From contig NC_080046.1 in the NCBI RefSeq assembly GCF_012489685.1, positions 45,347,176 to 45,411,175 on the forward strand: DNA of 64,000 nucleotides. The letters are read 5' to 3'. The stretch comes from Lotus japonicus. Its lineage: Eukaryota; Streptophyta; Magnoliopsida; Fabales; Fabaceae. A model generated the notes under the pieces. The model worked only from the letters and a program-made list of their open reading frames with translations, was not told the DNA's origin and searched no databases. Made by a program: the position numbers and the translations under genes. Each line of letters opens with the position of its first letter. Position 1 is the first letter of the stretch. This document shows, piece after piece, positions 36,749 through 48,091 of the stretch.

Positions 36749-39421
36749 TGTAACGCCCCGATTTCTCGAGTGTTACACAGTAACTAATTAACCAATTTTC
36801 GTAAAGAGTTTTCGTCGATTCACTTATTAATCTTCAATTAATGACAAACCTTTCATTTTACGAAAACTCTTGAAACATAACCTTTCCAAAAACACGCGGA
36901 AGTAACCAACATCGTAAAACTTTTTAAATAACCAACTGTAAAGAGTACGAATCAAAGGCCTGAATGAAAATAAAGATTACATCAAAACTTGTTCATTCGA
37001 ATTTAAGCAATAAAATTGTTCGATACCAACACTTCGGAAACTCTCAACCCCAACAGAAAACAAAAGACTCTCAACCCAAACCCTATTCCTTAGCCTCTTC
37101 CTCTTCCTCTGAAGTGTAGTCGTCCTCCGGTATTGGCACGTCACGTAGCATCAACTCCCAAGAATGAGTCATCGCCATTATCTTCACGACCATCTACCCC
37201 CCCCAAATAAACAAATAGCAAACAAGCAGGGTCAGGTCCAACAAAAAGAATGATAATGACAAAATCAACAACAACATATATAATATAAGTACATTATATG
37301 TCTTTTATGGGAAAGAGTCAGTTACTTCCGCAGAGGCACGGTTATCACGGTGACCGCAGTCAACCAAACCACGTGGAGCCGCAATGATCCACAAAAGTTC
37401 ACGGTGACCGCAGTCAACCAAATCACGTGAAGCCACACCGGCCCACAAGGTTCACGGGAGACCGCAGTCAACCCAAATAACTCCCTCGCGTGCAAGGTAC
37501 CATCGTTCTCATGGACCATAGTCTACCTGACCTATGTCCAAATTATTCACATTTACTTGCAAGCGAGTTTATTACACTTTTCTCTTTGTTAAGTCTCTAA
37601 AGTCAATCCTAGAGTCTTATCATACTCTTTATAAAACAACCTTCACAACACAACATTCACGGGTTACAAGGGAATTACGGCTAGGTGAGCCACCCTTGAA
37701 CCATTAACTGAGAAAATAAATATAATCCACGTAAAGGAACGCAAGAACATTCACTCATGCATAATATATCATCGCAACTTCAACATATTGACAGCAGAAA
37801 CAACTTTCACAAAAATAGAGCCACAAAATGCATCTTTCAACCAAAAATCACGTATGATACCTTTCTAGAAAGCTATTTTAAATATCTACAACTCTCTAGT
37901 TACACACTTGTTCATTTGAGTCCCAGAATTAGGTGATATTAGGCCTTAAAGCTAACTGTCCGGAACAGGAAAAACAGCAGGTGTGACAGTTAATAAACAC
38001 GACCCCCAGATCACATTACTAAACAAAAAATTATGTTTTTTATATGTCTGGAAAGATATTTCGAAAATCTACAACTTTCATTTTAATCACTTTTTCATTG
38101 GATGACCATAAACAGGTAAAAAGGTGCTCTGAAGTCCGCTGTCCAGTACAGGAAACTGGCAGCGAAACTCCCATGGCTCTATGGTTTTCAAAAATAATTT
38201 TCCTTCCTTCCCCCTTTGATCATGGCAATCTTGGTACAGCCCCAAGAACCCAAATATCCACTCAAAATTTCAGATCCAAACATTTAGCAAGGATCATGTT
38301 ATAACAAGTGCAAAATAGCACAAAACTTAACAAATACCATGGCAACTCGCATAAAATCATAGATTCAGATCATAAACAACGTTTGAGGATCATATTCATG
38401 GCTTTTCAAGAGAAAAATTCCAGCAAGCAAGCATGTACAGGAAATCATGCAAAAACAGTCCAAAACTCAAGTTGTTTCTCATGGCAATTCATGGCATATT
38501 CCCTAAAGAACCTACCCATTCCTAGAACCAGCCCTTACCTCGGGTTTTGAATGAATTTAGATGAAAAGAAGTAGGATTTTGATGGAGAGAAGTGAAGAAT
38601 AGAAAGAGCTTCCTCTGCTGTCCAAAATTCTCCTTCCTCCACGTGCTTCCTCTCCTTCTAGCGTTTCCTCTCCTTCCTTGCGGTTTTTCTCTCTTTCTCG
38701 TGTCTCCTCCTCCTTGGTGGGCGGTGGCTGCTGGTGGTGCAAGGGTGACGAGTGGAGGCCTCTTAGGAGCAAGGGGAAGGGTGCTGGTTTGCTTGTTAGA
38801 AAATAAGGATTTCACTCTAATCCTTGCCTATAGGTGGCGGCCAGGGCTTGTGTGGGCTAGGGTTCTGGTTTCAGATCTGATACAGCCCAAGAACAGAGTA
38901 TTAATGGCTCATTAAAGCTCATAATTCAGAGGAAAACCCAGCTGCGGCCCCCTTCCTTTTTCCATGGGCAGCCGGCGGCTCACCAAGCCTTAGGGTTTTC
39001 AAAACCCTTGCTTCTTTCCTTGGATCAGCCTTCCTTGGCCCATAATGCTCCATTCAGCCTAAGAACCTTCTGATTATGAGTTTAATCCACCACGTAACCC
39101 AAGTTAAAAGGTTTAAGCCCAAAACACCAACCCAACTTTTAATAAAATTACGTAGGTACTGTACAGCCAGACCTTTGCTCATTAAAACAGGGATATCTGG
39201 AGCTACAGATATCGGATTTACACGAAACCACATCGAGAATTTTCTTAACTTAAAGGGCTACAACTCTCATGAAGGAAGCTTTCCCAAATGAAGTCGTTAA
39301 GAACCTCTAAAAATTCGCACAAGTTGACAGTTCTAATCTGCCAGTTATCAAACATTAGCTAAAACTTCAATTTTATTCAAACTTCCATAAAATTGTTCCA
39401 AATTGAACTTAGGGCCTTACA
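36749..39421. mobile_element. Solo LTR, 2673 bases, inserted in LINE ORF2
   Basis: It starts TGTAACGCCCCGATTTC and ends GGGCCTTACA (TG..CA). The 5-base duplication GTTTC is at 36744-36748 and 39422-39426. TGTAACrCCC openings are common in plant Ty3/gypsy LTRs (general knowledge). No gag-pol domain is present, and the reading frames inside show nothing recognisable. Once it is left out, the LINE frame runs on directly across the join, which fixes the borders well. Confidence 0.85.
37353..37475. repeat. 54-base tandem repeat inside the solo LTR
   Basis: ACCGCAGTCAACC occurs at 37353, 37407 and 37461, exactly 54 bases apart. The intervening DNA is clearly related (CACGTGGAGCC, CACGTGAAGCC, CCACAAxGTTCACGG). 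Three units are present; the third is partial. Confidence 0.85.
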
Positions 39422-40625
39422 GTTTCTGTCCCCATACTTAATCCATTTAAGTCTTGCTCTTTGACCCCAATACATTTCCTCTTGCCTCCATAGTTCAGAA
39501 ATTTTCACTTTCATAGCTGAAATTTCTCCCCAATTGATCAAATCTGCTCTCTTATTCTGCTCTCTTTGAATACCGTGCTTCAGCTTCAAGATTTCTTTAT
39601 CTGCAGCCCTGAATGTTCTCTAACTGGATAGCTTTCTTCTGCTGCTGTCTAGTCTTGTTAGTACATTTCCCCATTTTCCTCCACTTGTGTAGGTTCATTC
39701 CACCCTTCAGCCACTGTATCCTTGCACTGCACATTATCCTCCCAGAACAATTCATATCTGAACTGTTTGCCACTTCTGTCCCTTGTATTGGGATCAAGTA
39801 GAATGGGGGAGTGGTCGGAGCTCACCACTGGCAGGGCCTGTGCAATAGCATGTGGAAAAAGTAATCTCCAATCCCAATTTGCTAACACTCTATCTATGCA
39901 TTCTCTTGTGATAGTTCCATTCCTTGGATTGCTATGCCAAGTGAACCGACACCCTTTTAACTACAAGTCCATTAATTCAGTTTGATGAAGGAAGTTACGA
40001 AATCTATCAATGCTGACTTGTGTAGGTGGATGTAAGCCTTCCTTTTCATGAGGGAATAAAACCTCATTGAAATCTCCAACACAAAACCACGGCCTTGAGG
40101 GATCAGTTCTCAGTCTTGTAATTTTGGCCCATACTTCCTTCCTTCTACTGGGTGTGGGGTCCCCATAGACAAAGGTCCATCTCAATCGAGCAGTTGTTCG
40201 GGTAAAAGCCAAAGAAGTGTGGATAAAATTTTTGGAGCTTGCAAGCACCTCCACATCAACCCCATCTCTCCAAAGTACACATAATCCTCCTGACAGCCCA
40301 CAAGGTTCCACAATATACATGTAAGTGAACCTGAGTTTACGTCTAATAGTCTCCATTCTGTCACTCTTAGCTCTTGTCTCCATAAGAAACAAGATAGACG
40401 GTTTATACTTAGAAGTAAGCTCTTTAAGCTCCCTTCATGTCGAGGCCACCGCCAAGCCTCGGCAGTTCCAGCTTAGGATACTCATTGAGGGGGTGGGGGC
40501 ATGGTTAGACCCGCCTCCTCAGTCATAGTTGTCCTCCTTGGGTTGTCTTCCAAGGGCAAGATTGATCATCCTTCAATGCATAATCTCTTGTTATTGCAGT
40601 CTACTGGTGCATCATCCCAGCAAAC

Positions 40626-42438
40626 TTAACCATCTACAATTCTGCCTCTCTTGAGGCTCACACTGGAATTAAATTTCTTCACAAGTTTTGATTCCCAATA
40701 TTTAGTCATTCTAAAAAAAGTTATATCCTTCAACTCCTCTTGCTCATCCGGAAATTCCACAAAGTAGGTGTTGTTTGTTTGTTTGTCTTCTCTGGGTGTG
40801 GAGGGTAAAATCAAATCGCTACTCTGCTCCTCTGGCTTCTGTTGTTTTTCAATGAGTTCATGTTGTCTTCTAGTAACTGAATCAGTTTTCTCCCTTGTTC
40901 TTGACAGGTTGATTTTAGCCCGAGCTCTGTGTACTTCTCCTGGTGAAAGATCAGGTGTGAAGTGGGAAGAGCCCCCAATTTTTGGACTAAGGTAGTCCAA
41001 TAAAATGGGATTCTCCTTCATTCCAATACACTCACATTCCAGTCCCAAAAGAGAAACTTTGGCAGGCCTCAATCCTGGGCATGTTTGGTTACTAGTTAAA
41101 GCAGTCTTGGTTGCTTCTACTCTTGGGCTCTCACCAAAAGCACTCCTGGCTTGGACAGAGGTCTCTTTGTTGTGGCAGCAGCAACCAGACTCAGGGAGGC
41201 TTTGTTCAATAGGGGAATTCACCTCCGGACTTGGTTGCCTCTCAGTGTATTCAGCTGCCTTCTCAGGGTGGCAGCAACAGGGTTCTTCTAGTGTTGTATT
41301 GTGATTAGTGTTCGAGCTACCCAGATCCTCTATGCCACCTGGTGGGGGGGGGGTCCCCGACCCCATTCCTTTGTCAGCCCACTGTTCCTTGTATGTTCAA
41401 TCTCCTTGTAATGGTTGTTGTGCTGGCTGGGACTGGCTTCTGTTTGGTTCTGCTCTTTGGAGGTCCTCATGAAGGGGCTTCTTCCCTCTCACATCATGTT
41501 GCAATTTTTGCTTCCAATATCTCAGCTCTGCATCTTCCTTATGTGTTGAGTTCCTCTCAGTGCCTGGAGGGCCTTCAAAGGCAGATTCCTTATTACTTGT
41601 GAACTTTCTCTTCCCAGCTATGCCAGGGAGCGTGCTGTAGAGACACCCAGACTTTGTGTGTAGCGCGGAACACTAGAGTTGTACGCTGCCATGGCTCTAG
41701 GGACAGAGCAACCCTTCTGCTCATGACCTAAGACTCCACACTTGAAACAGAAACCTTGGAGTTTCTCATACTTCAAAAAGACCCAAGCTTTAGGCAAGTC
41801 TCTCCTCGGAACCCAGAAGCCCGTGGCTAGAGGCTTTAAGGTGTCAACAAAGACTTTCACTCTAATAAAGGGCCTCAAGAGTTTACCTTCAACTTTAGGG
41901 TCCTCGACCTCTATTGGATCCCCTATTTGGCCAGCAATCTTTGAGGCGTTAGCGGTGGAGAAGACATCCAGAGGGAGCCCTTGGATCTGGATCCAAAAGG
42001 CTATTAGGTTGAATTTTACTTCAAAGATAGATAGTTCCGGAACCCATTGTTGAAGACTCAGCATGTTACCCACAATATTCCAAGGGCCCTCATCATATAC
42101 TATTCTAGCCATACTCTCCTCCTCAAAGGTGAACAAGAGACAGTTGATACCCATGTCCGTCATTTGAACCCCGCTGCTGTAGTTCCAGGCTTTCAGTATT
42201 ATGGACTTTAGAACACTCTTGTTGATTGGTTTCTCTGTAATACCTTGCCGACTAGTGTCCTTTTTGCTAGCTCTAACCCATTGTCATCTTCTACTTGCAG
42301 ATCCAGCGTGGCTCCGTCCAGAGAAGGCGTAGGCAGGAGGCTAGTGGTTTGTTGGTTTTGCTCAACATTACTGTACATGTGGTGATATATACCAGTTTCC
42401 ATCTCAGTGTCCTTCCTAAGCTCTACTTCATAACTCAT
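40626..42438 (-). pseudogene. LINE ORF1: DUF4283 and CCHC zinc knuckle (broken)
   Basis: The likely start is ATG at 42438 (SYEVELRKDTEME). A single-base frame change near 42240 shifts into the frame KPINKSVLKS, then MTDMGINCLLFTFEEESMA from 42163. DUF4283 follows (GPWNIVGNMLSLQQW, FWIQIQGLPLDV), then zinc knuckle CFKCGVLGHEQKGC near 41730. A stop lies at 41618, a C-run frameshift at about 41342-41350, and a charged low-complexity tail at 41366-40626. The protein would coat LINE RNA (family knowledge). Confidence 0.88.
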
Positions 42439-42656
42439 GGCTCGAGGGAAGAGAGGTCGTGACTAGGCTCCGTTGAAGAAAGGTGAGGAAGGAAGGTAGA
42501 GGGAGAAGGCAGGAGGTCCTCTTGCAACAGGCAAAGGAAAAAAATCCAGCAGGATCTGGATGCAAACTCTTCTTAGGTGCGAAAGTCAACTAGGAACTCT
42601 AGCAGAGCAAAAGACCTAAAAGAGAACCTTAGGGTGAAGATACTGACCATTACTTT

Positions 42657-44187
42657 AAACGCTAATAAGTTGACTACACATACAAAAAGCTACACGAGTT
42701 AATGTATATATTTTTATTTGACAAAGACTTTTGCTAACTCATGATCCCTTCGAAGCCCAACAAACACAGAAGGGAGATGGCCACAAACAACACCAAACTC
42801 CAATAAGTAGACCACCCCTTACTCTATGCATATGGCCAAACATATACCCCAACCCCAATATTTAACTGTCCCTATTGGTGTATCACCAAATAGTAGGGCT
42901 GTCCAATATTCGGATTCGGTCAGATTTGGACCAAAATCCTTATTTTGTCAGGTGAAGAAGTGCAAAACACTAAGTCTGCCGCCATCCGATTCCAGTGTAT
43001 GGATTGATAAGTTTCGGCTTGAATGTGGACCGGGCGAGCCCTTATAGGGGCAACGCCTTAAGGTAGCCCGCCATTGGCGGGTCATTTGGCCTATAGACTA
43101 GGCCCTCACGCGCGGCCTATCTGGCCCATTAGGAGTAGGTTAGCACGCGGGGTCCACACCCCCACACCTATAAATAGGTAACAGTTATCAATTGTAAAAG
43201 ATTTTTTTTGGCTCATTTTATGAATAAACACATGAAATTCAGTGATTCTCTCTCTAACTATCTCTCTCTAGTAGTGCAATTTCTCTACACTCTGGGTACC
43301 CTATTTCATAATATCCCTTCACGGAACAGAATGTGTCACATTTTTTTACGGGTGGGTTCATTATAGGGGTGTAATCGGAAAGGATTGGTTCGGATTTAGG
43401 GTGTTTAAATGTCCGAACTAATCAAATATGTTTGGTTTGGATTGGTTCGGATTTCATGATTTTTATTTTTAAACCCGAACCAAACCAACCCGATCTCAAT
43501 TGGATTGGTTCGGTTCGGTTCGGATGATCGGATTTGAAATAAAAAATATTATATTTGAAAATATGCACGAAAATTATTCTAAAAACGTGAAAAATTATAA
43601 AAAATATAGTAAATTCAACATTTTTAAAGAACATAACATTCAATAATGACATAATTCATATAATCAAAATAAAACTAACATCCCTAATACAAATATAAAT
43701 ATGTAATGTAATGGGCTGAAAGTGTTTGAACTTAATGTAAAAAATTCTCAATTGATTGGGTCTAAAGATAAAAAACAAAAAAGTAAAAAGTAGAAGATAG
43801 AGAGATGAGATTAGACCGAATTCCAAATGTTTCAAAAAAAAACCTTAACAACTAGAGACTAGAAATTCAAATAAGGAATTCAATACAAAGAATTCAAGGA
43901 TTTGTTTCGGTCGAGCCAAGTCAAGATGGACTGGCCTACCAAATAGTACCAAACCACTTAAATACATATTTTTGTTTTGTAGCAATTTGTGACAAGTACA
44001 AATTAGAAACAGAAAAAAAAAAAAAAACTTAACCACTTATCGTGTCTATCAAAAACTACTATTAAAATGAGTGTCAAAGTATTTTGCCGCTATTTTTTTC
44101 ATTTACTAAGTTATTTCCACAATCGATAGGTAGTGTGAGACTTATCATCGCTATAACTTCTTGTATACACAAACCTTTTTCGAATAT
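42657..44187. other. Intergenic with LTR-like fragment and CGGTT-rich repeat
   Basis: 43003-43330 looks like part of a retroelement LTR: GC-rich block, CCTATAAATAGG TATA-like box at about 43166, CTCTCTCTCTAG tract, and an end TTCACGGAACA. No matching second end or duplication was found. 43380-43530 is rich in GGTTCGGTT words, with both orientations present. No gene was seen in either part. Confidence 0.4.
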
Positions 44188-44196
44188 TTAAATCAC

Positions 44197-46703
44197 GGGG
44201 TTGTCTAAATGACCCATGGTAATATTTGGGTTAAATAACCCATGATCTAGATGGACCAATCATATTCAAGATAATTAATTGAAATTTTTATATTTTATTA
44301 ATCAATTTATTTATGGTTAAATATGTTTTTGTCCCTAACTTATACACATAAATATAAAATGGTACCTGAAAAAAATATAAAGATCTAAAGTCCTTGAATT
44401 TTTTTTTATCTAAAATGGTGCCATGTGGATTTTTTTACTTCTAGTTTGGTCCCTCAAAAATTTATTCCTTCAAATTAAGTCCTTCTCCCCTCATAATTAT
44501 TTCAAAACCTAAAAATTCATATTTTCATCTCTAAAACCCTTCCATCTTCTTCATCTTCAAACCCCAAAAATTTCATTCATCTTCCTCGTCCTCCTTCCTC
44601 TCCCACCAAAACCATCATCACCACCCAAAAATCACTTATCAAAAATCACTTTTCAACTTTTTCAAAATCTAACTTCAGAATCAATTTCTTCATATTTTTC
44701 CCTACAACTTTTATTATTGACTTAACCCCTAAATCTTCATCTAAGTTTAATCTATTCTCAATTCAAAGTTGCTGAACATAGGTTTTTAGCCCAAAATCAC
44801 TTATTTCATGATTCTTATTAATTTTTACTTCAGAAACAACCTCATAGATAAGCATACTCACAGGACAGAGGTGTGATTTCGTGATCATCATCTCCACTTT
44901 GAAGATGGTGAGGCCGAGAAGGAGGAAATTGAGTCTTTTCCTTCAAAATCTAAAGGCACAAATTCTGAGTAAGATAAATCATGTTTTTGATCATCTAATG
45001 AAGAATCTGAGGTTAGAAATGAGCTCAGAAGATCGAGAACTTACAGAATACAAGTTCTGGAATTTTTCTGGGCAAGTTATGAATTTTCCGGCGAAGGTCT
45101 GCCGGAGAAGATGACCGGAGGAGGCGGTGGTCGGATCTGGGCACATGGTTAGATTGTCCTATCTTCCATAAGAACTTAGGCTTTGGAATCGTCTTAATCG
45201 GAGGTCGGACGAGGTAGAAAAACGCGTTTTAAGTTGATGATTCTTGCCGGAATCTGGACTGCACGGTGGTGAGGAAGAACACGATGAACAGCGAAGAACA
45301 AAAACCCAAAAACAGCCCAAACGAGCCCAGAACTTCGCTAAAGTTTCCAGATCCCATATTTGGACATCCAGGAACATGAATATCAATTTTTTAGAGGGAT
45401 TTGAACATGTTTTGTGATATAATCAAAGAGAGACAGATTTGGTGATGTTTGAACATTATGGTGGCTGTCATGGGAGGAAAGCTTCATGGCTTCTGAGTTT
45501 AGGAACGTATGAGGAAGATAAAGAGATAGATAGAGGAAGGAAAAGCGTCAGAAGTGAGGAAGAGGAAAGAGGCAGAGTAACGAGAGAGAAAATTGAAGGG
45601 AATTGATGGTGTGAAGAGCTAAAGAACCATGACCATCTATTTATAGAGGAATGGAGTGGAAGAAGGTGATTGCAGGTCATGAAATGGAGATGATTGGCAG
45701 CTGTAGTTGGCCTATTCAGAGGAGAAAATAAAGAAGAAGAAGAAGAAGAAGAAGGAATAAGAAGAGAAGATTGTGTGCGTGGGGTGAAAGAAAATAAAGA
45801 AAGAAGAGGAAGAAGGGACTTACGTGTGAGAGAGAGAGGGGCTGAAGAGGTTATTCAGCCTCTGGTGAATTGTGGCTTTGCCACATATTATAAGAGTGGG
45901 TATTAGTTGATTTAAGTAGTGTAGGATTTATCTACATAGAGCTATAGGAAAATTAAGAGGAATATAGATTAAAGTTCTAAATATTATGAGAAGCTTTATA
46001 GGATTATAAAGTGTAATTTAAGACAACTTTTGATAAATTTAAGTGACTAAGAAACTAAGTATAATTTTAATCTTTTATTTTAATTTCTTTTTCTTTTATT
46101 TCAATTCTTAATTATAAATTAAGAAATTATATTAAAATTGCTTATAGAATTTATTCTCAAACTTAAACATCTAGTTATTAAATTTCAGTTATAACCTTAG
46201 TTAGACTTTACCTAAGCAGGTGAAATCAGGGATGTTACAAAGGTTTGGGTGGTGATGATGGTTTTGGTGGGAGAGGGAGGAGGAGGAAGATGAATGAAAT
46301 TTCTGGGTTTTGAAGATGAAGAAGATGGAGGAGTTTTAGAGATGAAGATATGAATTTCTAGGTTTTGAAATAATTATGAGGAGAGGAGGACTTAATTTGA
46401 TGGAATAAATTTTTGAGGGACCAAACTAGAAGTAAAAAAATCCACATGGAACCATTTTAGATAAAAATAAAATTTTCAAGGACTTTAGATCTTGAAAAAT
46501 TTCAGGGACTTTAGATCTTTATATTTTTTTTCAGGTACCATTTTATATTTATGTGTATAAGTTAGGGACAAAAACATATTTAACCATAAATAAATTGATT
46601 AATAAAATATAAAAATTTCAATTAATTATCTTGAATATGATTGGTCCATCTAGATCATGGGTTATTTAACCCAAATATTACCATGGGTCATTTAGACAAC
46701 CCC
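44197..46703. mobile_element. Mutator-like element with about 435-base terminal inverted repeats
   Basis: The left end GGGGTTGTCTAAATGACCC matches the reverse complement of the right end exactly, and the arms stay alignable to about 44630 and 46250. Perfect 9-base direct repeats TTAAATCAC flank it (44188-44196 and 46704-46712). Long TIRs, a 9-base duplication and a terminal G are Mutator-like traits. No transposase is encoded; the interior is largely an LTR-like sequence. It ends 102 bases before the start codon of the gene at 46805. Confidence 0.92.
44870..46239 (-). mobile_element. Probable LTR sequence inside the Mutator-like element
   Basis: Read on the minus strand, the segment opens TGTAACATCCCTGATTTC at 46239, the style of a plant gypsy LTR. 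It holds a TATA-like CTATAAATAG at about 45640. Homology between the two Mutator arms stops right at this border (46250), as expected for a later insertion. The other end near 44870 (TGTGATTTCGTGATC on plus) is a guess, and no matching 5-base duplication was found. Confidence 0.45.
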
Positions 46704-46734
46704 TTAAATCACACTAATACCTTTTTCTTCTTTT

Positions 46735-46742
46735 TATAAAAT
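46735..46742 (+). promoter_or_regulatory. TATA box of the basic-secretory-protein-like gene
   Basis: TATAAAAT lies 70 bases before the ATG at 46805 and only 32 bases after the end of the Mutator-like element, so all DNA upstream of the core promoter is transposon. Confidence 0.55.
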
Positions 46743-46804
46743 TCCCATATATCTGCAACTGCTTATCTCTTGCCTATATTGACCTCTATTTGCTCTCAAA
46801 ATTA

Positions 46805-47731
46805 ATGGAGGAGAAGGAGGAGGACAAACACTCCCTCCTCCAACCACTGATCATACCCTCTCTCATCCCCTCCTCCACCACCAACACCACCTTATACTCA
46901 CTCTGCAACCCACACCACCACCACCAAAATGATCCTAGAAACAATAACACAAAACTCTTCATCTCAGACAAAAGCATCATTCACCGAGTGATACTACTTC
47001 TCCTCGTATCAATCCTCTCAATATGGGCAAACCACGAAGCCTCCAAAACCTTCCAAATAACCTTAGTAAACGACACCAACGACACCCCCGCCGCCCGTCG
47101 TTTCGCCCTCAACTACGTCTCAAACGACAGAGCCGCCCGCATACTCCTCAACACAAGCTCCTTTGTAGAAAAACTTCTCTACCCTCATCACAATGACACC
47201 AAGAAGCACGTAGAAAGCGTCACCCTCTGCCTCACTCGCCGAAACACCACCACCGTCTACGCCGCCGGAGAAGGCTCCTCCAGCTACGTCATTGACATTA
47301 GTCCTGCGTTATTTGAATATGATGGGAAGAACCACCACCACGAGGAAGTAGCTGTGGTAGGTGCAGTCCTACGTGGCATGGCACGAGTGTGGCTGTGGAA
47401 CGGTGGGTCTAGGGCCCCCATTGGGCTTCTCGATGGCATGGCGGAGTACATAGCCGAGGTTGCCGGATTCCGCCGTGAGGGGTTGCCGGAGTGTGGACAA
47501 GAGGAGGAGGCTCTTGGTGGTTTGCGGTGGTGGGAGGATAAGGAACCTGCGCATGTGGCACGTTTGTTGCATTATTGTGAAGATTATTACAAGAAAGGGT
47601 TTATCCGACGGTTGAATGAAGCCATGAGGGACACGTGGCATGATCGTGTGGTGGAGGATGTGCTTGGGGTACCATTGACAACGATGAGGCCTTGTGGTGG
47701 GGATAATGTTTCTTGGCCCAATCAGATATGA
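46805..47731 (+). CDS. Plant basic secretory protein family, membrane-anchored, zinc motif lost
   Basis: A single exon of 308 residues. The first in-frame ATG is 46805 (MEEKEEDKHSLLQ). An N-terminal cytosolic tail rich in Asn/His is followed by a membrane segment at about residues 58-75 (HRVILLLLVSILSIWAN). The family region begins about residue 82: ARRFALNYVSNDRAARIL, KHVESVTLCLTR and VLRGMARVWLWNGGSRAPIG, then LLDGMAEYIAEVAGF. Members usually have HExxHVWQWNG, a metalloprotease-type site; here it reads RGMARVWLWNG (about 190-200), so both His and the Glu are missing. Probably a non-enzymatic relative of the PF04450 group, which contains many stress-related secreted proteins. Function unknown; the fold assignment rests on the flanking motifs. 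Confidence 0.82.
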   Translation: MEEKEEDKHSLLQPLIIPSLIPSSTTNTTLYSLCNPHHHHQNDPRNNNTKLFISDKSIIHRVILLLLVSILSIWANHEASKTFQITLVNDTNDTPAARRFALNYVSNDRAARILLNTSSFVEKLLYPHHNDTKKHVESVTLCLTRRNTTTVYAAGEGSSSYVIDISPALFEYDGKNHHHEEVAVVGAVLRGMARVWLWNGGSRAPIGLLDGMAEYIAEVAGFRREGLPECGQEEEALGGLRWWEDKEPAHVARLLHYCEDYYKKGFIRRLNEAMRDTWHDRVVEDVLGVPLTTMRPCGGDNVSWPNQI

Positions 47732-48083
47732 ATTGCTCTTTTATTTATTTATTAATTTATTGCAAATTGATTTGTATAGCTTGTTTATTTTGTTCCCATT
47801 TGTTGTTTATAATTGCTAATGGAATTGATATTTAGGTAAAATATTGTGGTTTGTGAGTTGACAAATGTATAGAAATTTTGCTACCATGATCACATGCATG
47901 GAAATAATTTAACGTGATGCATGTGCAATTGTGAGTCAGCATATGGAACCATGTGCAATAATTCTGATATATTTATATCCATAAAAATGCAACTTTTAAC
48001 ACAAAAAATACAAGCCTTTTATTCTAGTGACATTTTCTATTAGAAAATTGTGTGTTTATTTTCAGCTATTGTGTAGAGTTGTG
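47732..48083. other. 3' flank, no gene seen
   Basis: AT-rich DNA between the basic-secretory-protein-like gene and the hAT element. Nothing recognised. Confidence 0.5.
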
Positions 48084-48091
48084 TTGATGAG

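Larger units (their letters stand above)
33939..40485 (-). pseudogene. LINE ORF2: endonuclease, reverse transcriptase, RNase H (broken)
   Basis: The start is ATG at 40485 (SILSWNCRGLAV, the usual EN opening). The endonuclease runs to about 39660 (CVGDFNEVLF, SSDHSPIL). RT pieces lie at 36641-35294: SLKAPEPDGFNGAFFK, PNQSAFVGGR, AVKLDLSKAYDRLEW, RQGDPLSPYLFVL and LLFADDSLLFA with the catalytic Asp pair. The zinc-binding part is at 35265-34680 (HANDEEFNIKSGY), and RNase H at 34436-33939 (ILESDCKVVVEACR, VKWVPRSKNCVPHLIAQL). Disruptions: an early TGA near 40438, frame changes near 36300, 35600, 35280, 34680 and 34430, and the LTR inserted within YGDRNSKFFH. Confidence 0.92.
33425..42641 (-). mobile_element. 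Near full-length LINE (plant L1 type), split by a solo LTR
   Basis: A perfect 15-base target duplication ACTGACCATTACTTT flanks the unit (33410-33424 and 42642-42656). The T-run at 33422-33430 is the minus-strand poly(A) tail. Removing the 2.68 kb solo LTR and its duplication leaves about 6.5 kb, normal for a complete plant L1. Reading down the minus strand: 5' UTR, ORF1 (DUF4283 and CCHC knuckle), ORF2 (endonuclease, reverse transcriptase, zinc-binding domain, RNase H), 3' UTR of about 500 bases, tail. Both ORFs carry stops and frameshifts, so the copy is dead. Confidence 0.95.

Noticed and set aside
37322..37519. Minus-strand frame with repeated LTAVT words
   Set aside because: Translation of the 54-base tandem repeat in the LTR.
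38522..38915. Frames on both strands inside the solo LTR
   Set aside because: Lys/Arg- or Leu-rich shadows within a non-coding LTR; no retroviral-type domain.
45468..45906. Ser/Leu-rich and Glu-rich frames inside the Mutator-like element
   Set aside because: Simple-sequence GAA/TCC tracts; no evidence of captured host exon.
47369..47641. 90-residue minus-strand frame
   Set aside because: Antisense shadow of the basic-secretory-protein-like exon.
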